Source: Tabrizicola piscis
GTDB lineage: Bacteria > Pseudomonadota > Alphaproteobacteria > Rhodobacterales > Rhodobacteraceae
Assembly (NCBI RefSeq): GCF_003940805.1
Contig: NZ_CP034328.1
Location: forward strand, 3,782,001 to 3,846,000
Direction of reading: 5' to 3'
DNA: 64,000 nt
Each line of letters opens with the position of its first letter. Position 1 is the first letter of the stretch. The notes beneath the pieces are model-generated. The model saw only the letters and a list, made by a program, of their open reading frames with translations, was not told the origin of the DNA and made no database searches. Below are positions 8,049 through 17,471 of the stretch, piece by piece. Both the position numbers and the translations under genes were made by a program.

Positions 8049-9035
8049 GTGCGGGGGCGTGTCGACCATGTGGTGATTCTGGACGGCACATTGTCCTCGC
8101 TTGATCCGGGCTGTGAGGGGAATGCCGGCCTTCTGTTTCGGCTGTTGCAGGAATCCGGCCCTCGGGCCAACCGGAGGCTCTACTATGAGCCGGGCATGCA
8201 GTGGGAAGGCTGGCTGCACGGCGTCGCCCTGCTGGAAGGGCGGGGTGTGGCCCCCCAGATCCGCCGGGCTTATGGCTGGCTGGCCAGCGGCTATCGTGAG
8301 GGCGACCGGATCTTCCTGTTCGGCTATTCGCGCGGCGCCTTTGCCGTCCGGTCGCTGGCCGGGGTGCTGGACCGGATCGGACTGGTCAAGCACGACTGCG
8401 CCACCGAACGCATGGTGACGCTGGCGTGGCGGCATTACGAACGTGCGCCTGACAGCCCCGCGGCCCGGGCCTTTGCGCAAGGCTTCTGTCATCAGCAAAC
8501 CCCGGTCGAGATGGTTGGCGTCTGGGACACGGTCAAGGCGCTGGGTCTCCGGCTGCCGTTCTTCTGGATGTTCGCCCAGGATCAGCACGGGTTTCACAAC
8601 CATCAGCTTGGGGCATCCGTGCGTCACGGCTTTCACGCCCTTGCCCTGAATGAAACGCGGGCCGCCTTTGCGCCGGTCTTGTGGGATTGCCCGCCGGAGT
8701 GGCAGGGCAATGTCGAACAGATGTGGTTTCGCGGCGCCCATGGCGACATTGGCGGCCAGATCGGTGGCTTTGCACCCGCGCGCCCTTTGGCGAACATCCC
8801 GTTGGTCTGGATGCTGGACCGGGCCGAGGCGCTGGGCCTGATGCTGCCCGAAAACTGGCGCGCCCGCTTTCCCTGCGATGCCAACGCCCCGATGGTCGGC
8901 ACTTGGCGCAGCTGGGGCAAGGCCTTCCTCTTGCGCCGCCGCCGGGTGATCGGGCGCGACCGGTCCGAGCAGGTGCATCCGACCGCCGCCAAGTCGGCTG
9001 CCGGGCGTTGGCCGCAGGGGTTGCCCGCCGAATAG
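8049..9035 (+). CDS. DUF2235 / Tle1-like alpha/beta hydrolase
   Basis: 328 residues from the GTG at 8049. It contains FGYSRGAFAVRSLAGVL, the GxSxG nucleophile elbow of the DUF2235 family, followed by VGVWDTVKALG and WFRGAHGDIGG, which supply the catalytic Asp and His region. The same fold is found in type VI phospholipase effectors (Tle1), but many bacteria carry stand-alone copies and no T6SS gene is nearby. The same frame stays open and protein-like upstream to the end of the previous gene (FDRLRSFFRRGVEA...). No ATG/GTG/TTG is available there, so a CTG start at 7968 overlapping the upstream stop is possible. Confidence 0.8.
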   Translation: MRGRVDHVVILDGTLSSLDPGCEGNAGLLFRLLQESGPRANRRLYYEPGMQWEGWLHGVALLEGRGVAPQIRRAYGWLASGYREGDRIFLFGYSRGAFAVRSLAGVLDRIGLVKHDCATERMVTLAWRHYERAPDSPAARAFAQGFCHQQTPVEMVGVWDTVKALGLRLPFFWMFAQDQHGFHNHQLGASVRHGFHALALNETRAAFAPVLWDCPPEWQGNVEQMWFRGAHGDIGGQIGGFAPARPLANIPLVWMLDRAEALGLMLPENWRARFPCDANAPMVGTWRSWGKAFLLRRRRVIGRDRSEQVHPTAAKSAAGRWPQGLPAE

Positions 9036-9043
9036 CCCTTCCG

Positions 9044-9100
9044 GCTTGCTCTTTTCGCAAATACTCTCCGGGGGTGCGGGGGTGGAAAACCCCCGCTTTT
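9044..9100 (+). repeat. Intergenic repeat element, copy 1
   Basis: The module starts CTTTTCGCAAATACTC, then runs into a G-rich block and an ACCCCC-type complement (GCGGGGGTGG then AACCCCCGC) that can fold. The same pattern recurs at 23482-23536 and 56470-56518, and in the opposite orientation at 20766-20795. All copies are between genes. Confidence 0.7.
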
Positions 9101-9132
9101 CCACGCTTGCAAGCATAAATCCGGGGCCATGC

Positions 9133-10008
9133 ATGAGACACGTCACCGTCGCCGCCACGCAGTTTGCCTGCACATGGGATCTTCCCGCCAACGCCGACCG
9201 GGCCGAGGCGCTGATCCGGCAGGCGGCGGGGCAGGGTGCCAATATTGTGCTTGTGCAGGAACTGTTTGCCGCCCCCTATTTCTGCATCGAACAGCATCCC
9301 CGCTATTTCGATCTTGCCCAACCGGCCGAGGGGCATCCGCTGATCACCCGCTTTGCCGCCCTTGCGGCAGAGCTTGGGGTGGTCCTTCCGGTCAGTTTCT
9401 TTGAACGCGCGGGGCCTGCCTTCTTCAACTCAATCGCGATGGTGGATGCGGATGGCCGGGTTCTGGGCATCTACCGCAAAAGCCACATCCCGCAGGGTCC
9501 GGGGTATGAGGAGAAGTACTATTTCTCGCCCGGCGATACCGGCTTCAAGGTCTGGGACACGGCCTTTGGCAAGATCGGCGTCGGGATCTGCTGGGACCAG
9601 TGGTTTCCGGAATGTGCCCGCACTATGGCGTTGATGGGGGCGGAGATGCTGCTTTATCCCACGGCGATCGGGTCTGAACCCCCCGCGCCCGGCTATGACA
9701 GCCAACCGCATTGGGAAATGGTGATGCGCGGCCACGCGGCGGCGAATATCCTGCCCGTCGTCGCCTCGAACCGGATCGGGACGGAAACCGCACCTGACGG
9801 CCGGGACGTGACGTTCTACGGGTCGTCCTTCATCGCCGATCACACCGGGCTACTTTGTGCCAAGGCACCCCGCGATGCTGAGGCTGTGCTGGTTCACCAG
9901 TTCGATATTGATGCCATCGCGGCCCTGCGGGCCAGTTGGGGCCTTTTCCGCGACCGCAGGGTCGATCTTTATCGCCCGGTCGGCACGCTGGACGGGCGCA
10001 GCAGCTAG
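9133..10008 (+). CDS. aguB: N-carbamoylputrescine amidase
   Basis: Hydrolyses N-carbamoylputrescine to putrescine, CO2 and ammonia, the last step of the agmatine route. It is a nitrilase-superfamily protein of 291 residues with the Glu-Lys-Cys triad: E43 in QELFAAPYF, K116 in YRKSHIPQG and C153 in GICWDQWFPE. The AAPYFC and PGYEEKYYFSPGDTGF stretches are typical of AguB rather than other nitrilases. The start at 9133 (MRHVTVAATQF) matches the family N terminus; an out-of-frame ATG lies four bases earlier. No agmatine deiminase (aguA) gene is in the window. Confidence 0.92.
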   Translation: MRHVTVAATQFACTWDLPANADRAEALIRQAAGQGANIVLVQELFAAPYFCIEQHPRYFDLAQPAEGHPLITRFAALAAELGVVLPVSFFERAGPAFFNSIAMVDADGRVLGIYRKSHIPQGPGYEEKYYFSPGDTGFKVWDTAFGKIGVGICWDQWFPECARTMALMGAEMLLYPTAIGSEPPAPGYDSQPHWEMVMRGHAAANILPVVASNRIGTETAPDGRDVTFYGSSFIADHTGLLCAKAPRDAEAVLVHQFDIDAIAALRASWGLFRDRRVDLYRPVGTLDGRSS

Positions 10009-10014
10009 GCAATG

Positions 10015-10040
10015 AAAAAGGGCGGCCCGATGGACCGCCC
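10015..10040 (-). terminator. Rho-independent terminator of gltA
   Basis: On the minus strand the stem GGGCGGTCC / GGGCCGCCC (complement of 10020-10040, 3-base loop, one mismatch) is followed by TTTTTC (complement of 10014-10019). This is a good intrinsic terminator 25 bases past the gltA stop. The stem can also form from the aguB side. Confidence 0.8.
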
Positions 10041-10064
10041 CGATGTCATGCCGCGCCGGATGCC

Positions 10065-11357
10065 TTAGCGGTGGCGCAGGTCCACATAGTCGCGCGTGGT
10101 CGGCCCGATATACAGCTGACGCGGGCGGCCGATCTTCTGGGTCGGGTCGGCGATCATCTCTTTCCACTGGCTGATCCAGCCCACAGTCCGCGAAATCGCG
10201 AAGATCGGGGTGAACATCGAGGTGGGGAAGCCCATCGCCTCAAGAATGATGCCCGAGTAGAAGTCGACGTTCGGGTACAGTTTCTTCGAGACGAAATATT
10301 CGTCCTCCAGCGCGATTCGCTCCAGTTCCTTGGCGACTTGCAGCAGCGGATTGTTCTCGACGCCCAGAAGACCCAGCACCTCGTCCGCCGATTCCTTCAT
10401 CACCTTGGCGCGGGGGTCAAAGTTCTTGTAGACCCGGTGGCCAAAGCCCATCAGGCGGAAGCCGGAGTTCTTGTCCTTTGCCTTGGCGATATATTCCGGA
10501 ATCCGGTCAACGGTGCCGATTTCCTTCAGCATCTCAAGGCAGGCCTGATTTGCCCCGCCATGCGCCGGGCCCCAAAGGCAGGCAATCCCGGCCGCGATAC
10601 AGGCGAAGGGGTTGGCCCCCGACGATCCCGCCAGACGCACGGTCGAGGTCGAGGCGTTCTGTTCATGATCCGCATGCAGCATCATGATCCGGTCCATCGC
10701 CTTTTCGAGGACCGGGTTGACCACATAATCCTCGGCTGGGACGGCAAAGCACATGTGCAGGAAGTTGCCGGAATAGCTGAGGCTGTTCTTGGGATAGACG
10801 AACGGCTGGCCGACCGAATACTTGTACGCCATCGAGGCGATGGTCGGCAGCTTGGCGATCATGCGGATTGCCGCAACCTCGCGCTGCCAGGGGTCAGTGA
10901 TGTCGGTGCTGTCGTGGTAGAACGCAGCCATCGCGCCGACCACACCCACCATCGTGGCCATCGGATGCGCGTCGCGGCGGAAGCCACGGAAGAAATAGTG
11001 CATCTGTTCATGCACCATCGTGTGATTGGTCACCCGGTTGGTGAAATCGGCCAGCTGCGATGCCGTCGGCAGTTCGCCGTACAGCAGCAGATAGCACACC
11101 TCAAGGTGGGTGGACTTCTCTGCCAGCTGCTCGATCGGATAGCCGCGATACAGCAGTTCGCCTTTGTCGCCGTCGATATAGGTGATGGCGCTTTCACAGG
11201 CGGCGGTCGAGGTGAAGCCGGGGTCGTAGGTGAAGACATCCGCCTCGCCGTAAAGCTTTCGGATATCAAGCACATCGGGCCCGACCGTGGGTTTGTGCAC
11301 GGGCAGATCATAGGTCTTCCCGTCCAGGCTCAGCTTCGCAACTTTGTCCGACATCAT
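10065..11357 (-). CDS. gltA: Citrate synthase (type II)
   Basis: Condenses acetyl-CoA and oxaloacetate to citrate, entry to the TCA cycle. The 430 residues fit the hexameric bacterial type. It shows the N-terminal beta domain, [35 protein letters not shown] with a catalytic His, [14 protein letters not shown] with the second His, and [15 protein letters not shown] terminator follows. A perfect palindrome lies 53 bases upstream of the start at 11357, between this gene and gltX, and may be a regulatory site. Confidence 0.97.
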   Translation of the reverse strand: MMSDKVAKLSLDGKTYDLPVHKPTVGPDVLDIRKLYGEADVFTYDPGFTSTAACESAITYIDGDKGELLYRGYPIEQLAEKSTHLEVCYLLLYGELPTASQLADFTNRVTNHTMVHEQMHYFFRGFRRDAHPMATMVGVVGAMAAFYHDSTDITDPWQREVAAIRMIAKLPTIASMAYKYSVGQPFVYPKNSLSYSGNFLHMCFAVPAEDYVVNPVLEKAMDRIMMLHADHEQNASTSTVRLAGSSGANPFACIAAGIACLWGPAHGGANQACLEMLKEIGTVDRIPEYIAKAKDKNSGFRLMGFGHRVYKNFDPRAKVMKESADEVLGLLGVENNPLLQVAKELERIALEDEYFVSKKLYPNVDFYSGIILEAMGFPTSMFTPIFAISRTVGWISQWKEMIADPTQKIGRPRQLYIGPTTRDYVDLRHR

Positions 11358-11409
11358 CTTTTCCCCGGTGTGGCAGCGCGTCCCATGGCAGGGGCGGCCC
11401 TTGGCTATC

Positions 11410-11430
11410 CTGCACCAAGCCTTGGTGCAG
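11410..11430. promoter_or_regulatory. Perfect 10+1+10 palindrome upstream of gltA
   Basis: The arms CTGCACCAAG (11410-11419) and CTTGGTGCAG (11421-11430) are exact complements around a single C. On the minus strand it lies immediately downstream of a TTGAAG -35-like hexamer (complement of 11431-11436) and lacks a T-run. It therefore looks more like a dimeric-regulator operator in the gltA promoter than a gltX terminator. The cognate protein is unknown. Confidence 0.5.
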
Positions 11431-11452
11431 CTTCAAGACCGGGGGGCGCAGG

Positions 11453-12874
11453 TCACATGCACGCGTCCTTCAGCCTTGCAACGGTTTCATCCTGACCGAT
11501 GACCAGCATCATGTCATAGACGCTTGGTGTGACACTTTTGCCCGCGATGGCCGCCCGAAGCGGGGCGGCAAGTTTGCCGAAGCCAAGGCCATTGTCGGCC
11601 GCGACCTGGGTCAGGATGGGCTCCAGAGCCTCTTTCGTCCAGCTAGCATTTTGCAGCTGCGGCGTCAAGATTTTCAGTATACCACAGGATACCGTATCAA
11701 GCGCCGTCGCGGATTTCTCGTCCGGAACAATTGGACGGGAAATCAGAATAAAATGCGCTTTTTGAATAAGTTCCGGGAATGTCTTCGCGGACGACTTCAG
11801 GAATGGCATCGCCTTGGCCATCATCTCCGCCTGTGCAGCGGTCAGCGCAGGAAGCCCCGCTGCGACCATGTAGGCGGTCAGTTCATGCAGCAGTGCAGCA
11901 TCATCCGCCATGGCCATGTGGTGACCACAGGTGTTTTCCAGTTTCTTGAAGTCAAGCCGCGCGGGCGCCTTGCCGATCCCCGATAGATCGAACATCCGCT
12001 TGGCTTCCTCGGTTGTGAAGATCTCGGCATCGCCATGCGCCCAGCCAAGCCGGGTCAAGTAGTTGCGCATCCCCGCCGCCGGGTAGCCCATCGCCTGATA
12101 CTCCTCGACCCCCGTCGCACCATGGCGTTTCGACAGCTTCTTGCCATCCGGCCCGTGGATCAGCGGAATATGCGCCCAGACCGGGATGTCCCAACCCATC
12201 GCGTCATAAACCATCTGCTGGCGCGCGGCATTGTTCAGGTGGTCGTCGCCGCGAATGACATGGGTGACTTCCATGTCATGGTCATCCACCACCACCGCCA
12301 GCATGTAGGTGGGCGTGCCGTCGGACCGCAGCACGATCATGTCGTCCAGCGTGGCGTTCTGGATCGTGACCCGGCCTTGCACCTGATCGTCGATCACCGT
12401 CTCGCCCGTCCGGGGCGCCCGCATCCGGATGGAGTAGGGCGCGTCGGGATAGGTCGCCGGGTCCGCATCACGCCAGGGCGACAGGAACACGGGGTAGCGG
12501 CCCGCAGCCTCCTCCGCTGCGCGAAAGGCGGCAATCTCTTCCTGCGTTGAAAAGCACTTGTAGGCCGTGCCGCGCGCCAGCATCTGGTGGGCCACCTCGG
12601 CGTGGCGGTCCTTGCGGGCGAACTGGCTGACCACCTCGCCGTCCCAATCCAACCCCAGCCAAGTCAGCCCGCGCAGGATGGCGGCCGTAGCTTCCGGCGT
12701 CGACCGCTCACGGTCGGTATCCTCGATCCGCAGCAGGAACTTGCCGCCACGCCCCCGGGCATAAAGCCAGTTGAACAGCGCCGTCCGTCCGCCGCCGATG
12801 TGCAGATAGCCGGTGGGCGAGGGCGCAAAGCGGGTGACGACAGGGCGCGAGGGGTGGTCAGTGGCTGCGGGCAT
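11453..12874 (-). CDS. gltX: Glutamyl-tRNA synthetase
   Basis: Class I synthetase that charges tRNA-Glu, and in many alphaproteobacteria tRNA-Gln too. It has 473 residues with [24 protein letters not shown] (HIGH motif HIGG) and [19 protein letters not shown] (KMSKS motif). The start at ATG 12874 gives [22 protein letters not shown]. An upstream ATG (12901) would add nine residues with no family support. Many Rhodobacteraceae carry two GluRS paralogs; which one this is cannot be told here. It is divergent from comEC. Confidence 0.95.
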   Translation of the reverse strand: MPAATDHPSRPVVTRFAPSPTGYLHIGGGRTALFNWLYARGRGGKFLLRIEDTDRERSTPEATAAILRGLTWLGLDWDGEVVSQFARKDRHAEVAHQMLARGTAYKCFSTQEEIAAFRAAEEAAGRYPVFLSPWRDADPATYPDAPYSIRMRAPRTGETVIDDQVQGRVTIQNATLDDMIVLRSDGTPTYMLAVVVDDHDMEVTHVIRGDDHLNNAARQQMVYDAMGWDIPVWAHIPLIHGPDGKKLSKRHGATGVEEYQAMGYPAAGMRNYLTRLGWAHGDAEIFTTEEAKRMFDLSGIGKAPARLDFKKLENTCGHHMAMADDAALLHELTAYMVAAGLPALTAAQAEMMAKAMPFLKSSAKTFPELIQKAHFILISRPIVPDEKSATALDTVSCGILKILTPQLQNASWTKEALEPILTQVAADNGLGFGKLAAPLRAAIAGKSVTPSVYDMMLVIGQDETVARLKDACM

Positions 12875-12952
12875 CGGGCGTATTAACCTTTCGGAAACCA
12901 TGGGGGGCCTAGGTTGCCTTGGGTCTTAGGCAATCATGGGGGCAAGGACAAG

Positions 12953-15067
12953 GTGGCCGCAGACCACAGGGGCATCCGCCTGATCCTGTCGCCGCTATAT
13001 GCGCTGCAGGCGGCGCGGGGCACGCTGTTCCCATGGGTTGCAGTTCTGATGGGCTGCGGCGTTGCGGGATGGTTTGCCGTGGCGGCAGAGCCGGGGCTTG
13101 GCAGCTACAGTCTGGCGACAGTCCTCCTTTGCGCCGGCATCCTCCTTGGTCTGCGCGGGGCCGAGCTTTGGCGGCCGCTGGCTCTGGCCCTTGCGGCCCT
13201 TGCGGCAGGATGGCTTGCCGCCGGCATCCGGGCCCATGCCGTCGATGCGCCGATGCTGACCTTTCGCTACTACGGCCCGGTCGAGGGGCGGATCGTCGCC
13301 ATCGATCGGTCCCAGTCGGATGCCCTGCGCCTGACGCTGGACCGCGTGGTCCTGCGCGAGGTGCCCCCGGACCGCTCGCCTGACCGGGTGCGCGTCTCGC
13401 TTCAGGGCGACCAGCCCTGGCTGCGCCCGGCCCCCGGCCAAGTGGTGGTGCTGACCGCCTCACTGGCCGCGCCGGAGGGGCCGGTAGAGCCGGGGGGCTT
13501 TGACTTTCGCCGCATGGCGTTCTTTGATCGGCTTGGCGCGGTGGGCTACACCCGAACCCCGGTCCTTGTGTTGGAAGAGCCTGAAAGCGGCACTCTGCCC
13601 ATCGACCGTTTGCGCCGCCATCTGACGGCAGGAATGCTGGCGCAGATGAACGGCCAACCGGGCGCCTTTGCCGCCGGGGCAATGACGGGCGACCGCTCCG
13701 CCATCACGGAAGAGACGGTGCAGGCCCTGCGGGACAGCTCGCTTGCGCATCTTCTGGCGATCTCGGGCATGAACATGGCCTTTCTGACCGCCTTCGTCTT
13801 TGCGCTGTTTCGCTATGGTCTGGCGCTTGTGCCCTTTGTGGCCTTGCGGGTGAACACCAAGAAGGTGGCGGCGGTGGTCAGCCTTGGCGTGGCCGCTTTC
13901 TATCTGCTGTTGTCCGGGGCGAATGTCGCGACGGAACGCGCCTTCATCATGATTGCGGTGTTTCTGGGCGCGGTGCTTCTGGACCGCCGGGCCCTGACCC
14001 TGCGGTCGGTCGCCGTGGCCGGGGTGATCCTGCTGGCAACCAAGCCGGAAAGCCTGCTGGAGCCCGGCTTTCAGATGTCCTTCGCCGCAACCATTGCGCT
14101 GATCGTGGGCTTTGCGGCGCTGGATGGCAGCATCTACCGCCAGAAGCTGCCGCGTTGGGCGATGCCGGTCTTTACGCTGGTGTTAAGCTCCGTCATCGGC
14201 GGCTTTGCGACAGCGCCCTATGCGGCGGCGCATTTCAACCGCTTCACCGACTACGGGCTGTTGGCCAATGTGATGACGGTCCCGGTGATGGGGGCCGTCA
14301 TCATGCCCGCAGGCGCGGTCGCGGCCCTGCTGGCGCCGCTGGGCCTTGCCTGGCTGCCGCTGTGGGTCATGGAACAGGGCGCGCGCTGGATCCTGTTCGT
14401 TGCCCATTGGATCGCGGGGCTGGAAGGGTCAGTCACCGCGATCCCCGAGCCGGGGCCATGGGTGTTGCCGCTACTGACCATGGGGGCGATCTGGATCATC
14501 CTCTGGCGGGAACGGATCCGCTGGCTGGGCCTGATGCCGGTCGTTCTGGCCTTCGGGCTTTGGACACAAGCCGAACGCCCGCTTTTGCTGGTCTCGGGCG
14601 ATGGCAAGCTGATCGGGCTGGCCTCACCCGACGGCCGGGTCCTGTCCGCGCCGCGGGGGGGCGGATTTGCCGCCGAAAGCTGGCTGGAGAATGACGGTGA
14701 TCTTGCCGGCCAGACCCTTGCCGCCGCGCGCGAAGGGTTCACCGGGCCTAGGGGTGAACGCTGGTTCCAGATCGGCGATCTTTCGGGCGTCGTGCTGTCG
14801 GGCAAAGGCGCCGCAGCAGCGGTTGGCCCGGCCTGCGCAACCGGGTCCTTGGTCATTCTGGCCGAGGTTGCGGACCCGGTCCCAGAAAACTGCCGCTTGA
14901 TCGATGCAAAAACCCTGCGGGCCACGGGTCCCTTGGCCATCTGGCCCGGGGAAGGGGGGCTGCAGATCGTGGTGACAAAACAAGCCAAGCGGCTGTGGTC
15001 AGGCCCAAGGCGCGCTTACGATCTGCCTGACCTGAGGTCTGACGCAACAGCCCCTGTGGATCAGTAA
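12953..15067 (+). CDS. comEC: ComEC/Rec2 family DNA-uptake channel protein
   Basis: A multi-pass inner-membrane protein related to the competence channel that passes single-stranded DNA. It has about 704 residues: N-terminal helices and a DUF4131 region (roughly 1-220), then the competence domain with [40 protein letters not shown] and [17 protein letters not shown]. The C-terminal periplasmic part is short and lacks a visible metallo-beta-lactamase (HxHxDH) motif, as in several alphaproteobacterial forms. The start could be TTG 12914 or GTG 12953. The latter is preferred because AAGGA lies just upstream and the extra residues do not look coding. The stop overlaps the convergent lexA by 7 bases. 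Confidence 0.88.
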   Translation: MAADHRGIRLILSPLYALQAARGTLFPWVAVLMGCGVAGWFAVAAEPGLGSYSLATVLLCAGILLGLRGAELWRPLALALAALAAGWLAAGIRAHAVDAPMLTFRYYGPVEGRIVAIDRSQSDALRLTLDRVVLREVPPDRSPDRVRVSLQGDQPWLRPAPGQVVVLTASLAAPEGPVEPGGFDFRRMAFFDRLGAVGYTRTPVLVLEEPESGTLPIDRLRRHLTAGMLAQMNGQPGAFAAGAMTGDRSAITEETVQALRDSSLAHLLAISGMNMAFLTAFVFALFRYGLALVPFVALRVNTKKVAAVVSLGVAAFYLLLSGANVATERAFIMIAVFLGAVLLDRRALTLRSVAVAGVILLATKPESLLEPGFQMSFAATIALIVGFAALDGSIYRQKLPRWAMPVFTLVLSSVIGGFATAPYAAAHFNRFTDYGLLANVMTVPVMGAVIMPAGAVAALLAPLGLAWLPLWVMEQGARWILFVAHWIAGLEGSVTAIPEPGPWVLPLLTMGAIWIILWRERIRWLGLMPVVLAFGLWTQAERPLLLVSGDGKLIGLASPDGRVLSAPRGGGFAAESWLENDGDLAGQTLAAAREGFTGPRGERWFQIGDLSGVVLSGKGAAAAVGPACATGSLVILAEVADPVPENCRLIDAKTLRATGPLAIWPGEGGLQIVVTKQAKRLWSGPRRAYDLPDLRSDATAPVDQ

Positions 15068-15747
15068 CTACGGATCAGGCCCACCAAGCGCCCCTGCACC
15101 TTAACCAGATGATCGGGGAACACCCGCGTCTCATACGCCGGGTTTGCCGCCTCAAGCGCGATCATGTTGCCACGGCGGCGAAAGCGCTTCAGCGTTGCCT
15201 CGTGGTCTTCAACCAAAGCCACGACGATATCGCCATTCTCGGCCGAGGATTGTTCGCGGATCACCACGATGTCACCATCGTTGATCCCCGCCTCGATCAT
15301 GGAATCGCCTTTGACCTCAAGCGCGTAGTGCTGACCCTTGCCCGACAGCATCGACCCCGGCACCGCAACGTGGTGCGACACTTCCGAGATCGCCTCAATC
15401 GGAACACCGGCGGCGATGCGGCCCATGACCGGCAGTTCCATGGCGTGGACGGCAACAACCTCCATCGCGGCGCGGGGCGGGTCACTGCGGTTTCCGTCAA
15501 TCACCCGCAGGGTGAAGCCGGGCTTTTCCATCGCATCGGGCAGCTTGATGATTTCCAGCGCCCGCGCCCGGTGGGCAAGACGGCGGATGAACCCCCGTTC
15601 TTCCAGCGCGGTGATCAGCCGGTGGATCCCGGATTTGGACCGCAGGTCCAGCGCATCCTTCATTTCATCGAAGGACGGGGGAACGCCGTCCCGATCCATC
15701 CGGGTCTTGATGAAATCGAGAAGTTCCAACTGTTTGCGTGTCAGCAT
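15061..15747 (-). CDS. lexA: SOS repressor LexA
   Basis: Represses DNA-damage genes and self-cleaves when RecA is activated. In 228 residues it has the winged HTH at the N terminus ([22 protein letters not shown]), the Ala113-Gly114 cleavage site in [11 protein letters not shown], nucleophile Ser149 in KGDSMIEAG and general base Lys187 in HEATLKRF. An SOS box lies 33 bases upstream, so it is autoregulated. It overlaps the comEC end and follows moeA, but has its own promoter region. Confidence 0.97.
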   Translation of the reverse strand: MLTRKQLELLDFIKTRMDRDGVPPSFDEMKDALDLRSKSGIHRLITALEERGFIRRLAHRARALEIIKLPDAMEKPGFTLRVIDGNRSDPPRAAMEVVAVHAMELPVMGRIAAGVPIEAISEVSHHVAVPGSMLSGKGQHYALEVKGDSMIEAGINDGDIVVIREQSSAENGDIVVALVEDHEATLKRFRRRGNMIALEAANPAYETRVFPDHLVKVQGRLVGLIRSY

Positions 15748-15766
15748 GTCCGGCCCCCGACCTTGC

Positions 15767-15776
15767 GTGTTAACAC
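15767..15776. promoter_or_regulatory. Short palindrome GTGTTAACAC in the lexA leader
   Basis: A perfect 10-base palindrome four bases from the SOS box and 20 bases upstream of the lexA start. It could be part of the -10 region or a second binding site. Its function is unknown. Confidence 0.3.
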
Positions 15777-15779
15777 AAT

Positions 15780-15794
15780 GTTCTGCCCGTGTTC
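15780..15794 (-). promoter_or_regulatory. LexA binding site (SOS box, GTTC-N7-GTTC)
   Basis: GTTC at 15780-15783 and GTTC at 15791-15794 are separated by exactly seven bases. This is the direct-repeat SOS box known from Rhodobacter and other alphaproteobacteria. It lies in the lexA promoter, 33 bases before the start codon. Confidence 0.85.
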
Positions 15795-15825
15795 CCGATT
15801 TGTGTCAAGGATTTTTCGCCAAACC

Positions 15826-16995
15826 CTACAGCGGCAGGTACTGCACCATGCTGCCAGCGCTGCGCGGGCCATCCGCCACCGGTCGGATCAAAAGGGCGTC
15901 CGCTGCCCCAAGGATCGACAGAAGTGCTGAATCCTGCCGGTCGAATGGCGTGATCGTCGGAAGGCCGTCGGCGACCGACAGTCTGGCCCGCATGTAATGC
16001 GCCCGGGGACCGTTGGCGGGCAGATCCACCGCCAGTCGCGCCTGAAGCGGCCTTGGTGCCGGCGCAGGATCGCCCAGCATCGCCCGCACCATTGGCAGCA
16101 GGAAAAGATGCCCGCACACGATGGCCGACACCGGATTGCCCGGCAGCCCCAGCATCGGCACCCCGTTCAGCCGCCCGGCGATCAGCGGCTTGCCAGGGCG
16201 CATCGCGATCTTCCAGAACGCGCGCTCCAGCCCCGCGACCCGGCCGACAAGATCATGCTCGCCAACCGACGCGCCGCCGATCGTCACGATCAGGTCCGCA
16301 TCCTCCGCTAGCGCCAGCACCGTCGCAAGCTCCGCCTCGGTATCGCGGGCGATTGGCAGAAGCCGGGCGGTGCCGCCCTCCGCCTCGACCATCGCCTTCA
16401 GCGCAAAGCTGTTCGACGCGATGATCTGGTCCGGCTGCGGGTTTTCGCCCGGCATCACCAACTCATCCCCCGTGGCGATCAGCGCCACGACCGGGCGGCG
16501 GGTCACCGGGACGGCAGGAATGTTCATCGCCGCCAGAAGTGCTACGTCAGCCGGGCGCAGGCGGCGGGGGGCAAGACTGTCCCCCACACGGAAATCCTGG
16601 CCCTGCGGGCGGATGTGGGTGCCAGTATCAGCCCCCGCGCGCAGGGTGATCCGGTCGCCGCTACGGTCCACATCCTCCTGAATGACCACCCGTGTGGCCC
16701 CGTCTGGAATCGGCGCGCCGGTGAAGATGCGCAGCGCCTCGCCCGCCGCCAAAGTGCCGGTAAAGGCGTGGCCGGCCCCAGCCTCGCCCACCACGGCAAA
16801 GCTGTCACCGGCCAAGGGGTCGCCTTGCACCGCATAGCCATCCATGGCCGAGGCGGCAAAGGGCGGCTGGTCGCGGGTGGCGACGGCGGGCGCACACATC
16901 CAGCGCCCGGCAGCCTGGGCAAGGGGGACGGTTTCGGCGGGCAAGGGTGCCGCCATGGCAAGACAATGCCGCAAGGCATCTTCAACCGAAATCAT
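15826..16995 (-). CDS. moeA: Molybdopterin molybdotransferase MoeA
   Basis: Inserts molybdate into adenylylated molybdopterin, the last common step of Moco formation. It has 389 residues with the MoeA order: N-terminal segment with QPPFAASAMDGYAV, the MoCF_biosynth domain with TGDELV and VTIGGASVGEHDLV, RPGKPLIAG and LPGNPVSA, then the C-terminal beta barrel. The ATG at 16995 overlaps the moaC stop (TGATG), so the genes are translationally coupled in the trpGDC-moaCA operon. The product would serve the Mo-hydroxylase at 5690 among others. Confidence 0.95.
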   Translation of the reverse strand: MISVEDALRHCLAMAAPLPAETVPLAQAAGRWMCAPAVATRDQPPFAASAMDGYAVQGDPLAGDSFAVVGEAGAGHAFTGTLAAGEALRIFTGAPIPDGATRVVIQEDVDRSGDRITLRAGADTGTHIRPQGQDFRVGDSLAPRRLRPADVALLAAMNIPAVPVTRRPVVALIATGDELVMPGENPQPDQIIASNSFALKAMVEAEGGTARLLPIARDTEAELATVLALAEDADLIVTIGGASVGEHDLVGRVAGLERAFWKIAMRPGKPLIAGRLNGVPMLGLPGNPVSAIVCGHLFLLPMVRAMLGDPAPAPRPLQARLAVDLPANGPRAHYMRARLSVADGLPTITPFDRQDSALLSILGAADALLIRPVADGPRSAGSMVQYLPL

Positions 16996-17471
16996 CACTC
17001 TGCCTCGTAACGGCCTGATTTACCGCCATCTTTGACGACAAGACGGATCCCGTCGATCTGCATCGACCGCTCCACCGCCTTGACCATGTCATAGACCGTC
17101 AGCGCCGCGACCGACACCGCCGTCAGCGCCTCCATCTCCACCCCGGTCTGGCCCGAGGTCTTCACCGTGGCCGTGATCCTGATCCCGGGCAGATCGCTGT
17201 CCGGCGTCAGGTCAAGCGCCACCTTGGTGATCGGCAGCGGGTGACAAAGCGGGATCAGATCGGCAGTCTTCTTGGCCGCCATGATCCCGGCCAGACGGGC
17301 CACGGCCAGAACATCGCCCTTCTTGGCCCGTCCTTCGGTGATCAGCGTCAGGGTTTCCGCCGTCATCCGCACTTGGCCTTCGGCGATGGCGATCCGGTCG
17401 GTAACCGGCTTGCCCGACACATCGACCATATGGGCCTGTCCGTGATCGTCGAAATGGGTCAGCCCGCTCAT
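16995..17471 (-). CDS. moaC: Cyclic pyranopterin monophosphate synthase MoaC
   Basis: Converts 3',8-cyclo-GTP to cyclic pyranopterin monophosphate in Moco synthesis. The 158-residue product has the family landmarks [57 protein letters not shown] and the C-terminal VKDGGKSG. The start at 17471 overlaps the trpC stop as ATGA, and its own stop overlaps moeA. It is part of one long operon with the tryptophan genes. Confidence 0.96.
   Translation of the reverse strand: MSGLTHFDDHGQAHMVDVSGKPVTDRIAIAEGQVRMTAETLTLITEGRAKKGDVLAVARLAGIMAAKKTADLIPLCHPLPITKVALDLTPDSDLPGIRITATVKTSGQTGVEMEALTAVSVAALTVYDMVKAVERSMQIDGIRLVVKDGGKSGRYEAE

Noticed and set aside
5483..8170. 895-codon open frame on the minus strand
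   Set aside because: It is antisense to the molybdopterin subunit gene, rich in Arg/His/Gly/Pro, with no domain; a by-product of high-GC codon use.
8049..9035. Type VI secretion phospholipase effector (Tle1)
   Set aside because: The fold matches, but no VgrG, PAAR, immunity or other T6SS gene is nearby, so only the DUF2235 family call is kept.
9936..11495. 519-codon open frame opposite gltA
   Set aside because: Overlaps the certain citrate synthase gene and has no family features.
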